Shown in pieces: positions 24,513 through 33,376 of a stretch of DNA of 64,000 nt. How positions within the stretch are numbered: position 1 is the stretch's first letter; each line of letters opens with the position of its first letter. Position numbers and translations under genes: made by a program. The notes under the pieces were generated by a model, which ran no database searches, was not told where the DNA came from, and worked only from the letters and a program-made list of their open reading frames with translations. This DNA comes from Pelomonas cellulosilytica (GTDB lineage Bacteria; Pseudomonadota; Gammaproteobacteria; Burkholderiales; Burkholderiaceae_C). Location of the stretch: the NCBI RefSeq assembly GCF_021353265.1, contig NZ_JAJTWU010000003.1, forward strand, positions 620,001 through 684,000. The letters are read 5' to 3'.

Positions 24513-25487
24513 CTAGCGGGCTGGGGCCGACGTTTCAGTTTGCGGCATTTTTCCGGTCCGGGCCGGTTGTGTGGCTCCGCCATCAGCAGATGCGGCATCG
24601 GACTCGGTGTCGTCGGGCACGTTCTTCAGCACCGCGTCCTCGGCATCGCGGTTCATGACGATGATGCTGATGCGCCGGTTCAGCGGGCTGTTGGGGTCTT
24701 TCGCGTCCAGCAGCTTGCTGGCGGCCAGGCCCTGCACGCGCAGCATGCGCGCCTCCGACAGCCCGCCGGACACCAGTTCGCGGCGCGACGCATTGGCGCG
24801 GTCGGCCGACAGCTCCCAGTTGCTGTAGCCTTTGTCGCCGCCCGGGAAGGGCTGGGCATCCGTGTGTCCCTCCACCGTCAGCCGGTTGGGCACCTCGGTC
24901 AGCACGCTGCCCAGCTCGCGCAGCAGATCGCGCATATAAGGTTTCACGACAGCACTGCCGCTGTCGAACATCGGGCGGTTGCCCTCGTCGACGATCTGGA
25001 TGCGCAGGCCTTCCTTCGTCATGTCCAGGCGGATCTGGCCGCCCAGCGCGGCGAGCTTGGGGTTCTCAGCCAGCACTTCCTCGACCTTGGTCTTGAGCTG
25101 CTCCAGCCGCGACTTCTCGGCCTTGCGCTGTTCTTCCTTCAGCGCGCGCAGCGTGTAGCTGGCTTTCTTGGCGTTGCTGTCGCCTTCCTTGACCTGACCG
25201 GTCTCGCGCGTGAGGTCCTTGCCGCCGCCGCGCACGACGCTGGAGGAGTCGCCCGAGCCCGAGCCGCCGAGCATGGCCACGCGTAGCGGCGACTGGAAGA
25301 ACTCGGCGATCCCCTTCTTGTCGCCCTCGGTCGTGGAGCCCAGCAGCCACATCAGCAGGAAGAAGGCCATCATGGCCGTGACGAAGTCGGCGTAGGCGAT
25401 CTTCCACGCGCCGCCGTGCGCCGCGTGGCCGCCCTTCTTCACCTTCTTGATGATGATGGGCTGTAGCTTCTTGGCGTCTCCGGCCAT
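24513..25487 (-). CDS. motB: flagellar motor stator protein MotB
   Basis: A 324-residue stator subunit. A short basic N terminus (IIIKKVKKGGHAAHGG) is followed by one membrane segment with the proton-accepting Asp34 (WKIAYADFVTAMMAFFLLMW). A plug/linker region and an OmpA-like peptidoglycan-binding domain follow (about 180-290; RLTVEGHTDAQPF, WELSADRANASRREL). The C-terminal tail past 290 is Ser/Thr/Pro-rich and poorly conserved. The gene starts 15 bp after motA. Confidence 0.96.
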   Translation of the reverse strand: MAGDAKKLQPIIIKKVKKGGHAAHGGAWKIAYADFVTAMMAFFLLMWLLGSTTEGDKKGIAEFFQSPLRVAMLGGSGSGDSSSVVRGGGKDLTRETGQVKEGDSNAKKASYTLRALKEEQRKAEKSRLEQLKTKVEEVLAENPKLAALGGQIRLDMTKEGLRIQIVDEGNRPMFDSGSAVVKPYMRDLLRELGSVLTEVPNRLTVEGHTDAQPFPGGDKGYSNWELSADRANASRRELVSGGLSEARMLRVQGLAASKLLDAKDPNSPLNRRISIIVMNRDAEDAVLKNVPDDTESDAASADGGATQPARTGKMPQTETSAPAR

Positions 25488-25502
25488 GTCAGTGCACCAC
25501 CG

Positions 25503-26360
25503 TCACTTCTTCTTGACGTGACTCTCAAGCTCCGTGAACGACGGGCGGTCACCGGAGAAGAGGACCTTGCGGCCGAACTCGATCGCGACCTGCGGCGCAT
25601 AGCCCTGCATCGACGCCAGCAGCGTCGTCTTGATGCACTGGAATTCCTTGCCTCCGTCCTCGACCTTCTGCTCCAGCAGCCCGGCCAACGGCTCGGCGAA
25701 GCCGTAGGCAAGCAGGATCCCGAGGAACGTGCCGACCAGCGCCGAGCCGATCATGCCGCCCAGCACGGCCGGTGGCTGGCCGACCGAGCCCATCGTGTTC
25801 ACGACGCCCAGCACGGCGGCCACGATGCCGAAGGCCGGCAGACCGCCGGCCAGGCGCTGCAGCGCCGCGACGGCGGCATGCTCTTCCTGGTGGTGGGTCT
25901 CGATCTCGCTGTCCATCAGCGACTCGATCTCGTGGGCGTTCAGGTTGCCCGACACCATCATGCGCAGGTAGTCGGTGATGAACTCGGTGACGTGGTGGTC
26001 GGTGCCGACGTTCGGGTACTTCTGGAACAGCGGGCTGGAGTGCGGGTCCTCGACGTCCTTTTCGATGGACATCAGGCCCTCTTTGCGGGCCTTCTGCAGG
26101 ATGTCGTACATCAGCGCCAGCAACTCCATGTAGCGCGCCTTGCTGTACTTGCTGCCCTTGAAGCACCGCCCCAGGCCGGCGGCCGTGGCCTTGACGACCT
26201 TCATCTGGTTGTTGGCCAGGAAGGCGCCGATGGCCGCGCCGAAGATGGTGATCATCTCGAACGGCAGCGCGTGAAGGATCACGCCGATGTTCCCGCCGTG
26301 GGCGATGAACACGCCGAAGATGCAGGCCATGGAAACGGCCCAGCCGATGAGGACGAACAT
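25503..26360 (-). CDS. motA: flagellar motor stator protein MotA
   Basis: A 285-residue inner-membrane protein with four hydrophobic segments, the N-terminal pair MFVLIGWAVSMACIFGVFIA and ALPFEMITIFGAAIGAFLAN and a later pair around 165-225. A large cytoplasmic loop between segments 2 and 3 meets FliG. The family motif PAFGIVAAVLGVVNTMG is intact. MotA4B2 forms the proton channel around the rotor. A near-perfect sigma-28 promoter precedes it. Confidence 0.96.
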   Translation of the reverse strand: MFVLIGWAVSMACIFGVFIAHGGNIGVILHALPFEMITIFGAAIGAFLANNQMKVVKATAAGLGRCFKGSKYSKARYMELLALMYDILQKARKEGLMSIEKDVEDPHSSPLFQKYPNVGTDHHVTEFITDYLRMMVSGNLNAHEIESLMDSEIETHHQEEHAAVAALQRLAGGLPAFGIVAAVLGVVNTMGSVGQPPAVLGGMIGSALVGTFLGILLAYGFAEPLAGLLEQKVEDGGKEFQCIKTTLLASMQGYAPQVAIEFGRKVLFSGDRPSFTELESHVKKK

Positions 26361-26388
26361 GCGTTGAAGGGTTGGAGTTCTTCAGACC

Positions 26389-26415
26389 TTATCGGCCCGA
26401 TGCCGGGGGGCTTGA
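26389..26415 (-). promoter_or_regulatory. sigma-28 (FliA) promoter of motA
   Basis: On the minus strand, TCAA (26415-26412) and GCCGATAA (26396-26389, a full match to the FliA -10) are separated by 15 bases. It lies about 30 bp before the motA ATG and would serve motA-motB-cheY-cheZ. Confidence 0.85.
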
Positions 26416-26449
26416 GAAAGTATGCCGTCCGTGTCTGGCGCCGAACACA

Positions 26450-27205
26450 TCAATTGGCCGGGTTTGGCGCAGCTTTCCGCGCAGGCCGGTAAAGCCACAC
26501 GAACTGGCCGTTGCCAAGTTGCCAACGGGCTGCGGGCACGACGTCAGGCACCTGGAAATCCAGGCTCGCCAGCCATGCGTCGGCTGCCAGCTCTGCACAG
26601 GCCTTGGCCCAGATCCGGGGCATGGACTCCGGCCGCTGGAAGACGTAGACCAGCGCGAACGGCGCCCAGTCGTCCGCCCACAGATCACCCCGGCGGACCA
26701 CCGCGCCCCGCGCCCGCCAGCGCGCCAGCAGCGCCAGCGGCCGGCTCCACTCCACCCCTTCCACGCGGGCCTGCGGATAGGCGTGCAGCAGTTCACGCAG
26801 GCCGTCGCCCACGCCGCAACCGGCATCCAGCACACGGGCATCGGGGCACAGCGGGGCCTCGGCGGGCAGCCGGGCCAGCGCGCCGCGCGGCGTCGGGAAC
26901 AGCGGCGCCTCGCTCCAGCTACGTCGTGGATACAGCCACCACAGCAGCGCCACCGGCACCAGCCATAGCCACGCCGCGAGGTCGCCCTGCCAGCCCAGCA
27001 GCAACGTGGACACCGGAAACCCGAGTGCGGCAATCAACCGCCGCCAGCGGCGCTGGAACAACAGCGCCAGCATCGCGCCCAGCAGCGCGCCGCCGACGAA
27101 AGCCACCTCGCGCCCCCAGGGCGACAGCACCGCATGGCCCGCCCAGGCGACGACCCAGACCTCCAGCGCCGACAGTGGCCAGGCCGTGACGAGCCGCTTC
27201 AGCAC
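26450..27205 (-). CDS. membrane-anchored class I SAM methyltransferase
   Basis: A 251-residue protein. The N third has three hydrophobic segments (about 10-30, 33-50 and 70-92). A Rossmann methyltransferase domain follows, with motif I VLDAGCGVGDGL (about 123-134), then VEGVEWSRPLALLARWRARG and GDLWADDW. The motif order fits small-molecule or glycan methyltransferases; the substrate is unknown. It overlaps the upstream GT2 gene by 7 bp and starts the string of glycan genes that ends at flhDC, which suggests a role in modifying a surface sugar, perhaps on flagellin. Confidence 0.75.
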   Translation of the reverse strand: MLKRLVTAWPLSALEVWVVAWAGHAVLSPWGREVAFVGGALLGAMLALLFQRRWRRLIAALGFPVSTLLLGWQGDLAAWLWLVPVALLWWLYPRRSWSEAPLFPTPRGALARLPAEAPLCPDARVLDAGCGVGDGLRELLHAYPQARVEGVEWSRPLALLARWRARGAVVRRGDLWADDWAPFALVYVFQRPESMPRIWAKACAELAADAWLASLDFQVPDVVPAARWQLGNGQFVWLYRPARKAAPNPAN

Positions 27206-28260
27206 GGCCGCGGATGAGCGGCACGCAGCGCGGAGGCCTCGGCACTGCGGCCGGTGCCCTCCAGCACGACGGCCAAGTTGTGCGCCGCCAGGTAGCTGCC
27301 GCGCCCGACGACCGCACCGACCTGCTCGGGGCGCTCACCCAGGACCAGACAGCGCTGCCAGGCAGCTTCGATCATCGGCAGCAGTTCACCGGCCTGCTCG
27401 GGCTGGCTGGCGGCCAGGTCCAGCAGCAGGTCGCCGATGGCGAAGAAGAAGTCGGGCGATTCGTCGCCAGCCGCCATCTGCGACTGCGCGAAGTCCATGG
27501 CGTCCGCGTGGCGCCCCAGGCATTTCAGCTCGAACAGCCGGCGCACAACGAGGTCCATCCACCATGGCGCCGCCGCCACGCCGGGCAGCGCGCAGGCCTG
27601 GGCAAAGGCGGCTTCCGCCGCTTCGTGTTCGTCGTAGACAGCGCAATCCTTGCCCAACTGGTAGTGCAGGTAGGCGTCGCCCGGCGCCTCGGCCAGCGCC
27701 TTGTGCAGCAGCCGGCGGTTGCGGCCGCGCTTGTCGGCCAGGCGCTCGCTGACATAGCCGTCGTGGCCCACCACCAGCGGCAGACGCCGCACGGGCAAAG
27801 TGTGGACGGGCTGTTCGTGCACCCGGCCGGCGTAGCGCAGCGGGCCGGGCAACACGCGGCTGAGCCAGTCTACGGCCTCGCCCTGCTGGCCGGCCCCACC
27901 GTCGAACCGGTCGCGCAGCTGCAGTGCGCCGACGAAGCCTGGCGGCGTCTCGCGCAGCGCCTGCAAGGCCTCGCCGCCGCCGATGAGCCATTCATCGGCG
28001 TCCAACACCAGGTGCCAGTCGGCCCCCGCCAGCGCCAGCGCCTGGTTGCGGGCCACGGAGAAGTCGTCGCACCAGGTGAAGGCCGAGACCCGTGCGCCAT
28101 GGGCACGGGCGACTGCCGGCGTGCCGTCGATGGAGCCTGTGTCCAGCACCAGCATCTCGTCGACCCACGGCCGCACGCTGTCCAGCAGCCGGGCGATGCG
28201 GCTCGCCTCGTCGCGCGCGATCACGACGAGGGCCAGGCGGCGCAGGGCGGCAGCTGTCAT
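27199..28260 (-). CDS. family 2 glycosyltransferase with helical-repeat C terminus
   Basis: A 353-residue protein. The N-terminal GT-A domain (about 8-230) shows LALVVIARDEASRIARLLDS, VLDTGSIDGT and the sugar-nucleotide/metal motif LVLDADEW (DxD type). The C-terminal third has TPR-like helical pairs (HYQLGKDCAVYDEHEAAEAA). This architecture is common in GT2 proteins of bacterial glycan clusters and acts in the cytoplasm. The ATG start faces the divergent glycosyltransferase gene across 131 bp. No acceptor can be named. Confidence 0.83.
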   Translation of the reverse strand: MTAAALRRLALVVIARDEASRIARLLDSVRPWVDEMLVLDTGSIDGTPAVARAHGARVSAFTWCDDFSVARNQALALAGADWHLVLDADEWLIGGGEALQALRETPPGFVGALQLRDRFDGGAGQQGEAVDWLSRVLPGPLRYAGRVHEQPVHTLPVRRLPLVVGHDGYVSERLADKRGRNRRLLHKALAEAPGDAYLHYQLGKDCAVYDEHEAAEAAFAQACALPGVAAAPWWMDLVVRRLFELKCLGRHADAMDFAQSQMAAGDESPDFFFAIGDLLLDLAASQPEQAGELLPMIEAAWQRCLVLGERPEQVGAVVGRGSYLAAHNLAVVLEGTGRSAEASALRAAHPRPC

Positions 28261-28391
28261 GCCGGCATTGTGGTCAGGCGCCAGCCCGGCCCGGCGGCGA
28301 GTCAGACCCGGATTTCCCCCGCTTCACGACGCTTCGAAAACGCATGCAATGCCTAGAGTGTCAGCCTTCAGCATTCCCGGGAGGCTCTCCC

Positions 28392-29033
28392 ATGATCCCC
28401 CGCACCCTGCATGTGATCTGGGTCGGCGACGAATCCAAGCGCCCCGACAACTGCATCACCACCTGGCGCCAGCACAACCCCGACTGGACCGTCCGCGTCT
28501 GGGGCAATGACGACCTGGCCAGCTACGGCTGGGTCAACGCCGCGCACATGCGCGAGATGGCCAAGCGTGAACTCAACGGCGTGGCTGACCTGATGCGCTG
28601 GGAGATCCTGTATCACGAAGGCGGTTTCGTCGTGGACGCCGACAGCATCTGCAAGCGCCCGCTGGCGCCCTGGCTGTTCGAGGGCGAGGCCTGTGCGAGC
28701 TGGGAGAACGAGCTGATCCGCCCCGGGCTGATCGCTGCCGGCTACGTGGCCTCCATTCCCGAGAACCCGTTCTTCGGCCAGATGATCCTGGACCTGCAGA
28801 AGGAACCGACCGTTGTCGACCGCATGGCCTGGCAGAGCGTCGGCCCGCTGTACCTGACCGAGCAGGTGCGCATGCAACGCTACACGGGCCTAACGATCTG
28901 GCCGAGCCATTTCTTCATCCCGCGCCACTTCACCGGCCTGGAATACACCGGCGGCGGCCCCGTCTTCGCCGGCCAGGAATGGGGCAGCACGCTGGGCAAG
29001 TACGACGAGCTTCACAAAAGGAAAGTGGCATGA
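28392..29033 (+). CDS. DXD-motif glycosyltransferase (Gly_transf_sug-like)
   Basis: A 213-residue protein starting MIPRTLHVIWVGDESKRP, the typical opening of OCH1/Gly_transf_sug-type enzymes. Next come LMRWEILYHEGGFVVDADSI, whose D-A-D is the metal/nucleotide-sugar motif, and a short C-terminal region. It is a soluble cytoplasmic enzyme transferring hexose-type sugars; donor and acceptor are unknown. The ATG at 28392 follows GGGAGG at about 28379-28384. Its stop overlaps the next start (ATGA), giving a coupled three-gene operon with the methyltransferase and GT41 genes. Confidence 0.82.
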   Translation: MIPRTLHVIWVGDESKRPDNCITTWRQHNPDWTVRVWGNDDLASYGWVNAAHMREMAKRELNGVADLMRWEILYHEGGFVVDADSICKRPLAPWLFEGEACASWENELIRPGLIAAGYVASIPENPFFGQMILDLQKEPTVVDRMAWQSVGPLYLTEQVRMQRYTGLTIWPSHFFIPRHFTGLEYTGGGPVFAGQEWGSTLGKYDELHKRKVA

Positions 29034-29698
29034 GCGCTGCACTTGCAACGGAACGCCCCGTGGCCGACCTGCCCGTCTCCCCGCTGGAATACGCCCACCA
29101 GAAGTACTTCGTGCAGAAGGTAAGGGTCGGCGAAGACTTCGTCGGCCTGCCGCGGCTGGACGTGTTCGCCGCGCTGTGCGCTGAGAAGCGCGTGCTGCAT
29201 GTCGGCTGCGTGGACTGGCCCATCACCGACCTGCAGCGATCCCTGCACCTGCAGCTCGACGCCCACTGCCAGCTCGACGGCTTCGACATCCACGGCGAGG
29301 CCTTCGCGCTGATGCAGCCGCACGTCAACGGCCGGCTCTACAGCGACTGGGCCGATGTGACCGGCCCCTACGACACAGTACTGTGCCCCGAGGTGCTGGA
29401 GCATGTACCGGACGTGCAGGGCTTCCTGAAGCAGCTCGATGCCGTCGGCGCACAGCAATACATCATCACGGTACCCGACGCCTATTCGTGCTTCCGCCGG
29501 CACTTCGACTACAACAGCGGCGCACAGACCTTCGTCGAGGTCGTCCACCCCGACCACAACTGCTGGTACACGCCGTACACGCTGACCAACGTGATCAAGA
29601 AGTACACCGACTGGCAGATCGACGGCATGTTCTTCTTCAACGGCATGTCGCTGCTGGTCGTCGCCAGCAGGAAGACGCCTGACACGACCGACGCGTGA
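29030..29698 (+). CDS. class I SAM-dependent methyltransferase
   Basis: A 222-residue protein. The Rossmann motif I is RVLHVGCVDWPITDL, somewhat degenerate in its glycines. Acidic loop QLDGFDIHGEAF and motif VLCPEVLEHVPDVQGFLKQL follow, in the Methyltransf_11/23 order. It is probably a small glycan or lipid methyltransferase. The start overlaps the upstream glycosyltransferase by 4 bp (ATGA), and its own stop overlaps the GT41 start by 4 bp (GTGA), so the three are tightly coupled. The substrate is not visible from the sequence. Confidence 0.78.
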   Translation: MSAALATERPVADLPVSPLEYAHQKYFVQKVRVGEDFVGLPRLDVFAALCAEKRVLHVGCVDWPITDLQRSLHLQLDAHCQLDGFDIHGEAFALMQPHVNGRLYSDWADVTGPYDTVLCPEVLEHVPDVQGFLKQLDAVGAQQYIITVPDAYSCFRRHFDYNSGAQTFVEVVHPDHNCWYTPYTLTNVIKKYTDWQIDGMFFFNGMSLLVVASRKTPDTTDA

Positions 29699-31272
29699 CA
29701 CCTGCCACCTTACGCAGCCAGGCCGAACAGCTGCGCCACGCCGGCCGCGCGGCCGAGGCGGTGGACCTGCTGCTGCAGGCCCTGGCGCTGGCGCCCACCG
29801 ACACGGCCACCTATCTGCAGCTGGGCTTCGCGCTGCAGGCGCTCGGCCTGCACAGCCAGGCGGCCGAGGCGCTGCGCACACCGGCGCTGCTGGAACCGGC
29901 CAGCGTGATGGCTCAGGGCTATCTGATCCATGCAACGCAGAAGGCCGCCGACTGGACGCAATTCGACACCGACCTGGCCGCACTGCGCGCCGCGCTCGCC
30001 GCCAAGCCCGACGGCGCCGACGATGAATTCGGCATGCCGTTCGCCCTCGTCGGCTTGCCGCACACGCCGGCGGAGCTGAAGAAGGCCGCCGCGCTGGCGA
30101 GCCGCCACCTCGCGCGCGGCCTGCGGACGCTGCCAACACGCCGGCCGGTGGCACGCGAGCGGCTGCGCATCGGCTATCTGTCGGCCGACTTCCATGCCCA
30201 TGCCACGGCGGCGCTGATCGTCGACCTGCTGGAATGTCACGACCGCAGCCGCTTCGATATCCATCTGTATTCGCATGGCCCGGATGACGGCTCGGCGCTC
30301 CAGAAGCGCGTGCGCGCCGCGGCCGGGCATGTCGTCGACGTGCGCGCGCTGGATCTGGCCGCGACCGCCGGGCGCATCCGCGCTGACGGCATCGACGTGC
30401 TGGTCGACCTGAAGGGCCACACCGCGGGCAGCCGCATGGCGGCCCTGGCCTGCCGGCCGGCGCCGGTGCAGGCGACGTGGCTGGGCTTCCCGGGCACCAG
30501 CGGCGCCGACTTCATCGACTACGTCATCGGCGACCCCATCGTCACACCGCTGGCCGATGCGGCCCATTACAGCGAATGCATCGCGCAACTGCCGGCCTGC
30601 TACCAGCCGCAGGACCGTCACCGCACCGCGGGCGCCACGCCATCGCGCGCAGTGCTGGGTTTGCGCGACGACGCGCTGGTGCTCGCCAGTGCCAACGCCG
30701 TCTACAAGATCACACCCGACCTGTGGGCCGCCTGGATGACCCTGCTGCACCGGCTGCCGCAGGCCCAGCTCTGGCAACTCAGCGGCGGTGAACAGGCGGA
30801 TGCGCGGCTGCTGGCGGCTGCCGCCCAGGCCGGCGTGGCGGCGGAGCGCATCGTCTTCGCACCGCCGGTCGGCATGGACGAGCACCTGGACCGGCTGGCG
30901 GTGGCCGACCTGGCGCTGGACAGCTGGCCCTGCAACGGCCACACGACGACCAGCGACCTGCTGGCCGCCGGTGTTCCGGTCGTGACGCTGGTCGGCGATG
31001 GCTTCCCCGGCCGCGTGGCCGCCAGCATCCTGTCGGCAGCGGGGCTGGCGGATTGCGTGACGGCCGACGCCGGCCGCTACATCGACCGCATCTGCCAGCT
31101 GGCGGTTGACGCATCGGCCCGCCAGACGCTGCGTGACCGCATCGCGACGCGACCTGCCGCCCTCTACGACACGCCCCGCCTGGCGCGTGAGCTCGAAGCG
31201 CTGTACGAGCGCATGTGGGCCCGCGCGCTGGCCGGCCAGGCGCCCGCCGCCCTGCCCGCCCTACCCCCCTAA
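29695..31272 (+). CDS. GT41 (OGT/SPINDLY-like) glycosyltransferase with TPRs
   Basis: A 525-residue protein. N-terminal TPRs (about 5-75) are followed by a Glyco_transf_41 catalytic region (about 155-510): RLRIGYLSADFHAHATAALI, VDLKGHTAGSRMAALACRPA, VQATWLGFPGTSGADFIDYV and DLALDSWPCNGHTTTSDLL. These mark O-GlcNAc-transferase-like enzymes that glycosylate Ser/Thr of proteins. In several proteobacteria such enzymes modify flagellin, and this one is 4 kb from three flagellin genes. GTG start overlaps the upstream methyltransferase. Its stop codon overlaps that of the convergent GT41 gene. Confidence 0.87.
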   Translation: MTPATLRSQAEQLRHAGRAAEAVDLLLQALALAPTDTATYLQLGFALQALGLHSQAAEALRTPALLEPASVMAQGYLIHATQKAADWTQFDTDLAALRAALAAKPDGADDEFGMPFALVGLPHTPAELKKAAALASRHLARGLRTLPTRRPVARERLRIGYLSADFHAHATAALIVDLLECHDRSRFDIHLYSHGPDDGSALQKRVRAAAGHVVDVRALDLAATAGRIRADGIDVLVDLKGHTAGSRMAALACRPAPVQATWLGFPGTSGADFIDYVIGDPIVTPLADAAHYSECIAQLPACYQPQDRHRTAGATPSRAVLGLRDDALVLASANAVYKITPDLWAAWMTLLHRLPQAQLWQLSGGEQADARLLAAAAQAGVAAERIVFAPPVGMDEHLDRLAVADLALDSWPCNGHTTTSDLLAAGVPVVTLVGDGFPGRVAASILSAAGLADCVTADAGRYIDRICQLAVDASARQTLRDRIATRPAALYDTPRLARELEALYERMWARALAGQAPAALPALPP

Positions 31273-33356
31273 CCCGCCGAAACGGCGAAGTCCTGCGGCG
31301 CCTGCCCGGCGACACGCCGGCGGTGCGCCTCGCGAAAGGCGGCTTCGAGATGGCGGGTGAAGCCTGGCGTGTCGAACAGCGCCGAGGCCTCGCGCGCCGC
31401 CAGCTGGCCCCGAATGGCCTGCAGCGCGCCCGGCTGCGCGCCCAGCCGGACCGCGGCGGCGACATAGTCCGCCGTCGTCGTGGTGACCAGCTCCGGCAGG
31501 CCAACGGCCCGCAGCAGGCTGGCCGCCACGCGCGCCGGGAAGGACCGACCCGCCTGCGTCAACACCGGCAATCCCATCCACAGGGCGTCGCTGGCCGTGG
31601 TGCCGGCGTTGTAGGGCAGCGTGTCGAGAAAGAGATCGGCCGCGGCGAGCTGGGCCAGGTAGGCCTCGCGGCCGGTACGCCGCGCAAATGCAATGCGGGC
31701 TGGATCCAGCCCGGCCGCCACCGCGTGCGCGCGCAGGTTCAGGCGGGCTTCGTCGTCTTCATCCAGCACCCACAGCAGGCTGCCCGGCACGGCATGCAGG
31801 ATGTCGGCCCAGGTCGCGAATATGGACGGATTGAGCTTGCAAGGGTTGTTGAAGCAGGCGTAGACGACCGCCTCTTCCGGCAACCCCAGCGTCGCCCGGT
31901 CCGCGCGCGCCGGGCGAGGACGCCGCCGGTCGTTGGGCTGATAACTGGGCAGCGTGATGATCCGCTCGTCATAGGCGGTGCGGGTGTCGGCGGTCACCAG
32001 TGTCGCGTCGGCAAGCAGGTAATCGACGAGCGGCGAGCCCGCCGTGCCCAGCGTGCCGAGGTATTGCATCTGCACCGGCGCCGCGCGCGCAGCCAGGATG
32101 CCGCCGCGAGCGCCGTCGGTCAGGCCGGTCAGGTCCACGACGATGTCGGCGTCGAGGCTGCGCGCCTGCGCCGCCACCTCGGCGTCGGACAAGGCCTCCA
32201 CGTCAAGGAAGCGGTCGAACGCTGCGCGCAGTCGTTGCTGCATCGGATCGTCGGGCAGCGCCGGGCCGTAGTTCAGCGCGATGACCTCGAACTGCGCGCG
32301 GTCGTGCAGCTCGAACACCTCCGCCATCAGGTAGGCCACCGGATGGGACTTGAAGTCCCGCGACAGGTAGGCCAGCCGGATGCGAGCACCGCGCGCCGGG
32401 GACGGCACCGCGTCGGCGCGTGGCGGGAAGCTGTGCCGCGCCCACACGCGCGCGGCCTGCTGATGGGCGAACGGGTCATCCAGCAGGCACTGGAGCGCCA
32501 GCGGCTGGACGGCGCGGCGGCCCTCGGCGACGGCCTGCCTCAGCGCGGCCAGCTTCGCGTCGAAGCCGTCCCAGCGGTACAGATGCATTGCGGCGTACAG
32601 CCGCAGACCGGCCAGCCAGTCGGCATCGGGTTGCAGCGCATGGGCGCGGTTCAGGTCATCGGCGGCCCCACCCAGCCGGCGCACCAGCAGGCGCAGGTTG
32701 CCGCGGTTGCCGAGCGCCTCGGCATGGTCGGGCTGCAGGGCCAGCGCCTGGTCGTAGGCGTCCAGCGCGGCATCGAGCCGGTGCAGGTGCTTGAGGGCGA
32801 TGCCACGGAGGTTCAACGCCTCGGCTGTCCCGGGCACGGCGTCCAGGTCGGTCAGTGCCTCGGCCCAGCGGCCGCGCCTGATCTGCACGCGCGCACGCTC
32901 AATGCGGTAGGCGGGATGCGCGGGCGCCAGCGTCACGGCGCGGTCGAGCGACGTGAGCGCGGCGTCGAACGCCTGCTGCTGCTGGCGCACCAGCGCCAGC
33001 GCGTGATGGGCGGCGGCGTAGTCGGGTTTGAGCGCGATGGCGCGCTCGTAGGCGGTGGCGGCTTCGGGCAGGCGACCGAGTTCCACCAGCACAACGCCCC
33101 AGTTGTAGAACGGCTGCGCGGCGGGCGGCTTCAGCCGGCAGCGGGCGGCGTAGCAGCGTTCGGCGGTGGCCCACTGGCCTGCACCGGCCAGCAGGTTGCC
33201 CAGCGTGAGCCAGGGCTCGGGCTCGGCGGGAAACTGGTTGACGAGCTGGCTCAGCAGTTGCGCCGCCTCGTTGCCCTGGCCGGCGGCGAGCAGGGCCTGG
33301 GCACGCTGCAGCTGCGGGGCGGCGCCCAGCTTGGCACGTGCGGATCTGGCGGACAC
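31269..33356 (-). CDS. second GT41 (OGT/SPINDLY-like) glycosyltransferase, long TPR array
   Basis: About 695 residues. Roughly eight TPR units occupy the first 270 residues (for example EPWLTLGNLLAGAGQWATAE and AAAHHALALVRQQQQAFDAA). The GT41 domain has IRLAYLSRDFKSHPVAYLMA, VDLTGLTDGARGGILAARAA, YLGTLGTAGSPLVDYLLAD and DLFLDTLPYNAGTTASDALW. The GTG at 33356 is chosen because the frame upstream overlaps flhC. It lies 20 bp after flhC on the same strand and may be read through from flhDC, which would link filament glycosylation to the flagellar master regulator. Confidence 0.85.
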   Translation of the reverse strand: MSARSARAKLGAAPQLQRAQALLAAGQGNEAAQLLSQLVNQFPAEPEPWLTLGNLLAGAGQWATAERCYAARCRLKPPAAQPFYNWGVVLVELGRLPEAATAYERAIALKPDYAAAHHALALVRQQQQAFDAALTSLDRAVTLAPAHPAYRIERARVQIRRGRWAEALTDLDAVPGTAEALNLRGIALKHLHRLDAALDAYDQALALQPDHAEALGNRGNLRLLVRRLGGAADDLNRAHALQPDADWLAGLRLYAAMHLYRWDGFDAKLAALRQAVAEGRRAVQPLALQCLLDDPFAHQQAARVWARHSFPPRADAVPSPARGARIRLAYLSRDFKSHPVAYLMAEVFELHDRAQFEVIALNYGPALPDDPMQQRLRAAFDRFLDVEALSDAEVAAQARSLDADIVVDLTGLTDGARGGILAARAAPVQMQYLGTLGTAGSPLVDYLLADATLVTADTRTAYDERIITLPSYQPNDRRRPRPARADRATLGLPEEAVVYACFNNPCKLNPSIFATWADILHAVPGSLLWVLDEDDEARLNLRAHAVAAGLDPARIAFARRTGREAYLAQLAAADLFLDTLPYNAGTTASDALWMGLPVLTQAGRSFPARVAASLLRAVGLPELVTTTTADYVAAAVRLGAQPGALQAIRGQLAAREASALFDTPGFTRHLEAAFREAHRRRVAGQAPQDFAVSAG

Positions 33357-33376
33357 GACCGGACCGGCCTGCCGGC

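Noticed and set aside
28092-28391. N-terminal extension of the DXD glycosyltransferase
   Set aside because: The 100 upstream codons overlap the divergent GT2 gene and are Arg-rich. The MIPRTLHVIWVG start is the family start.
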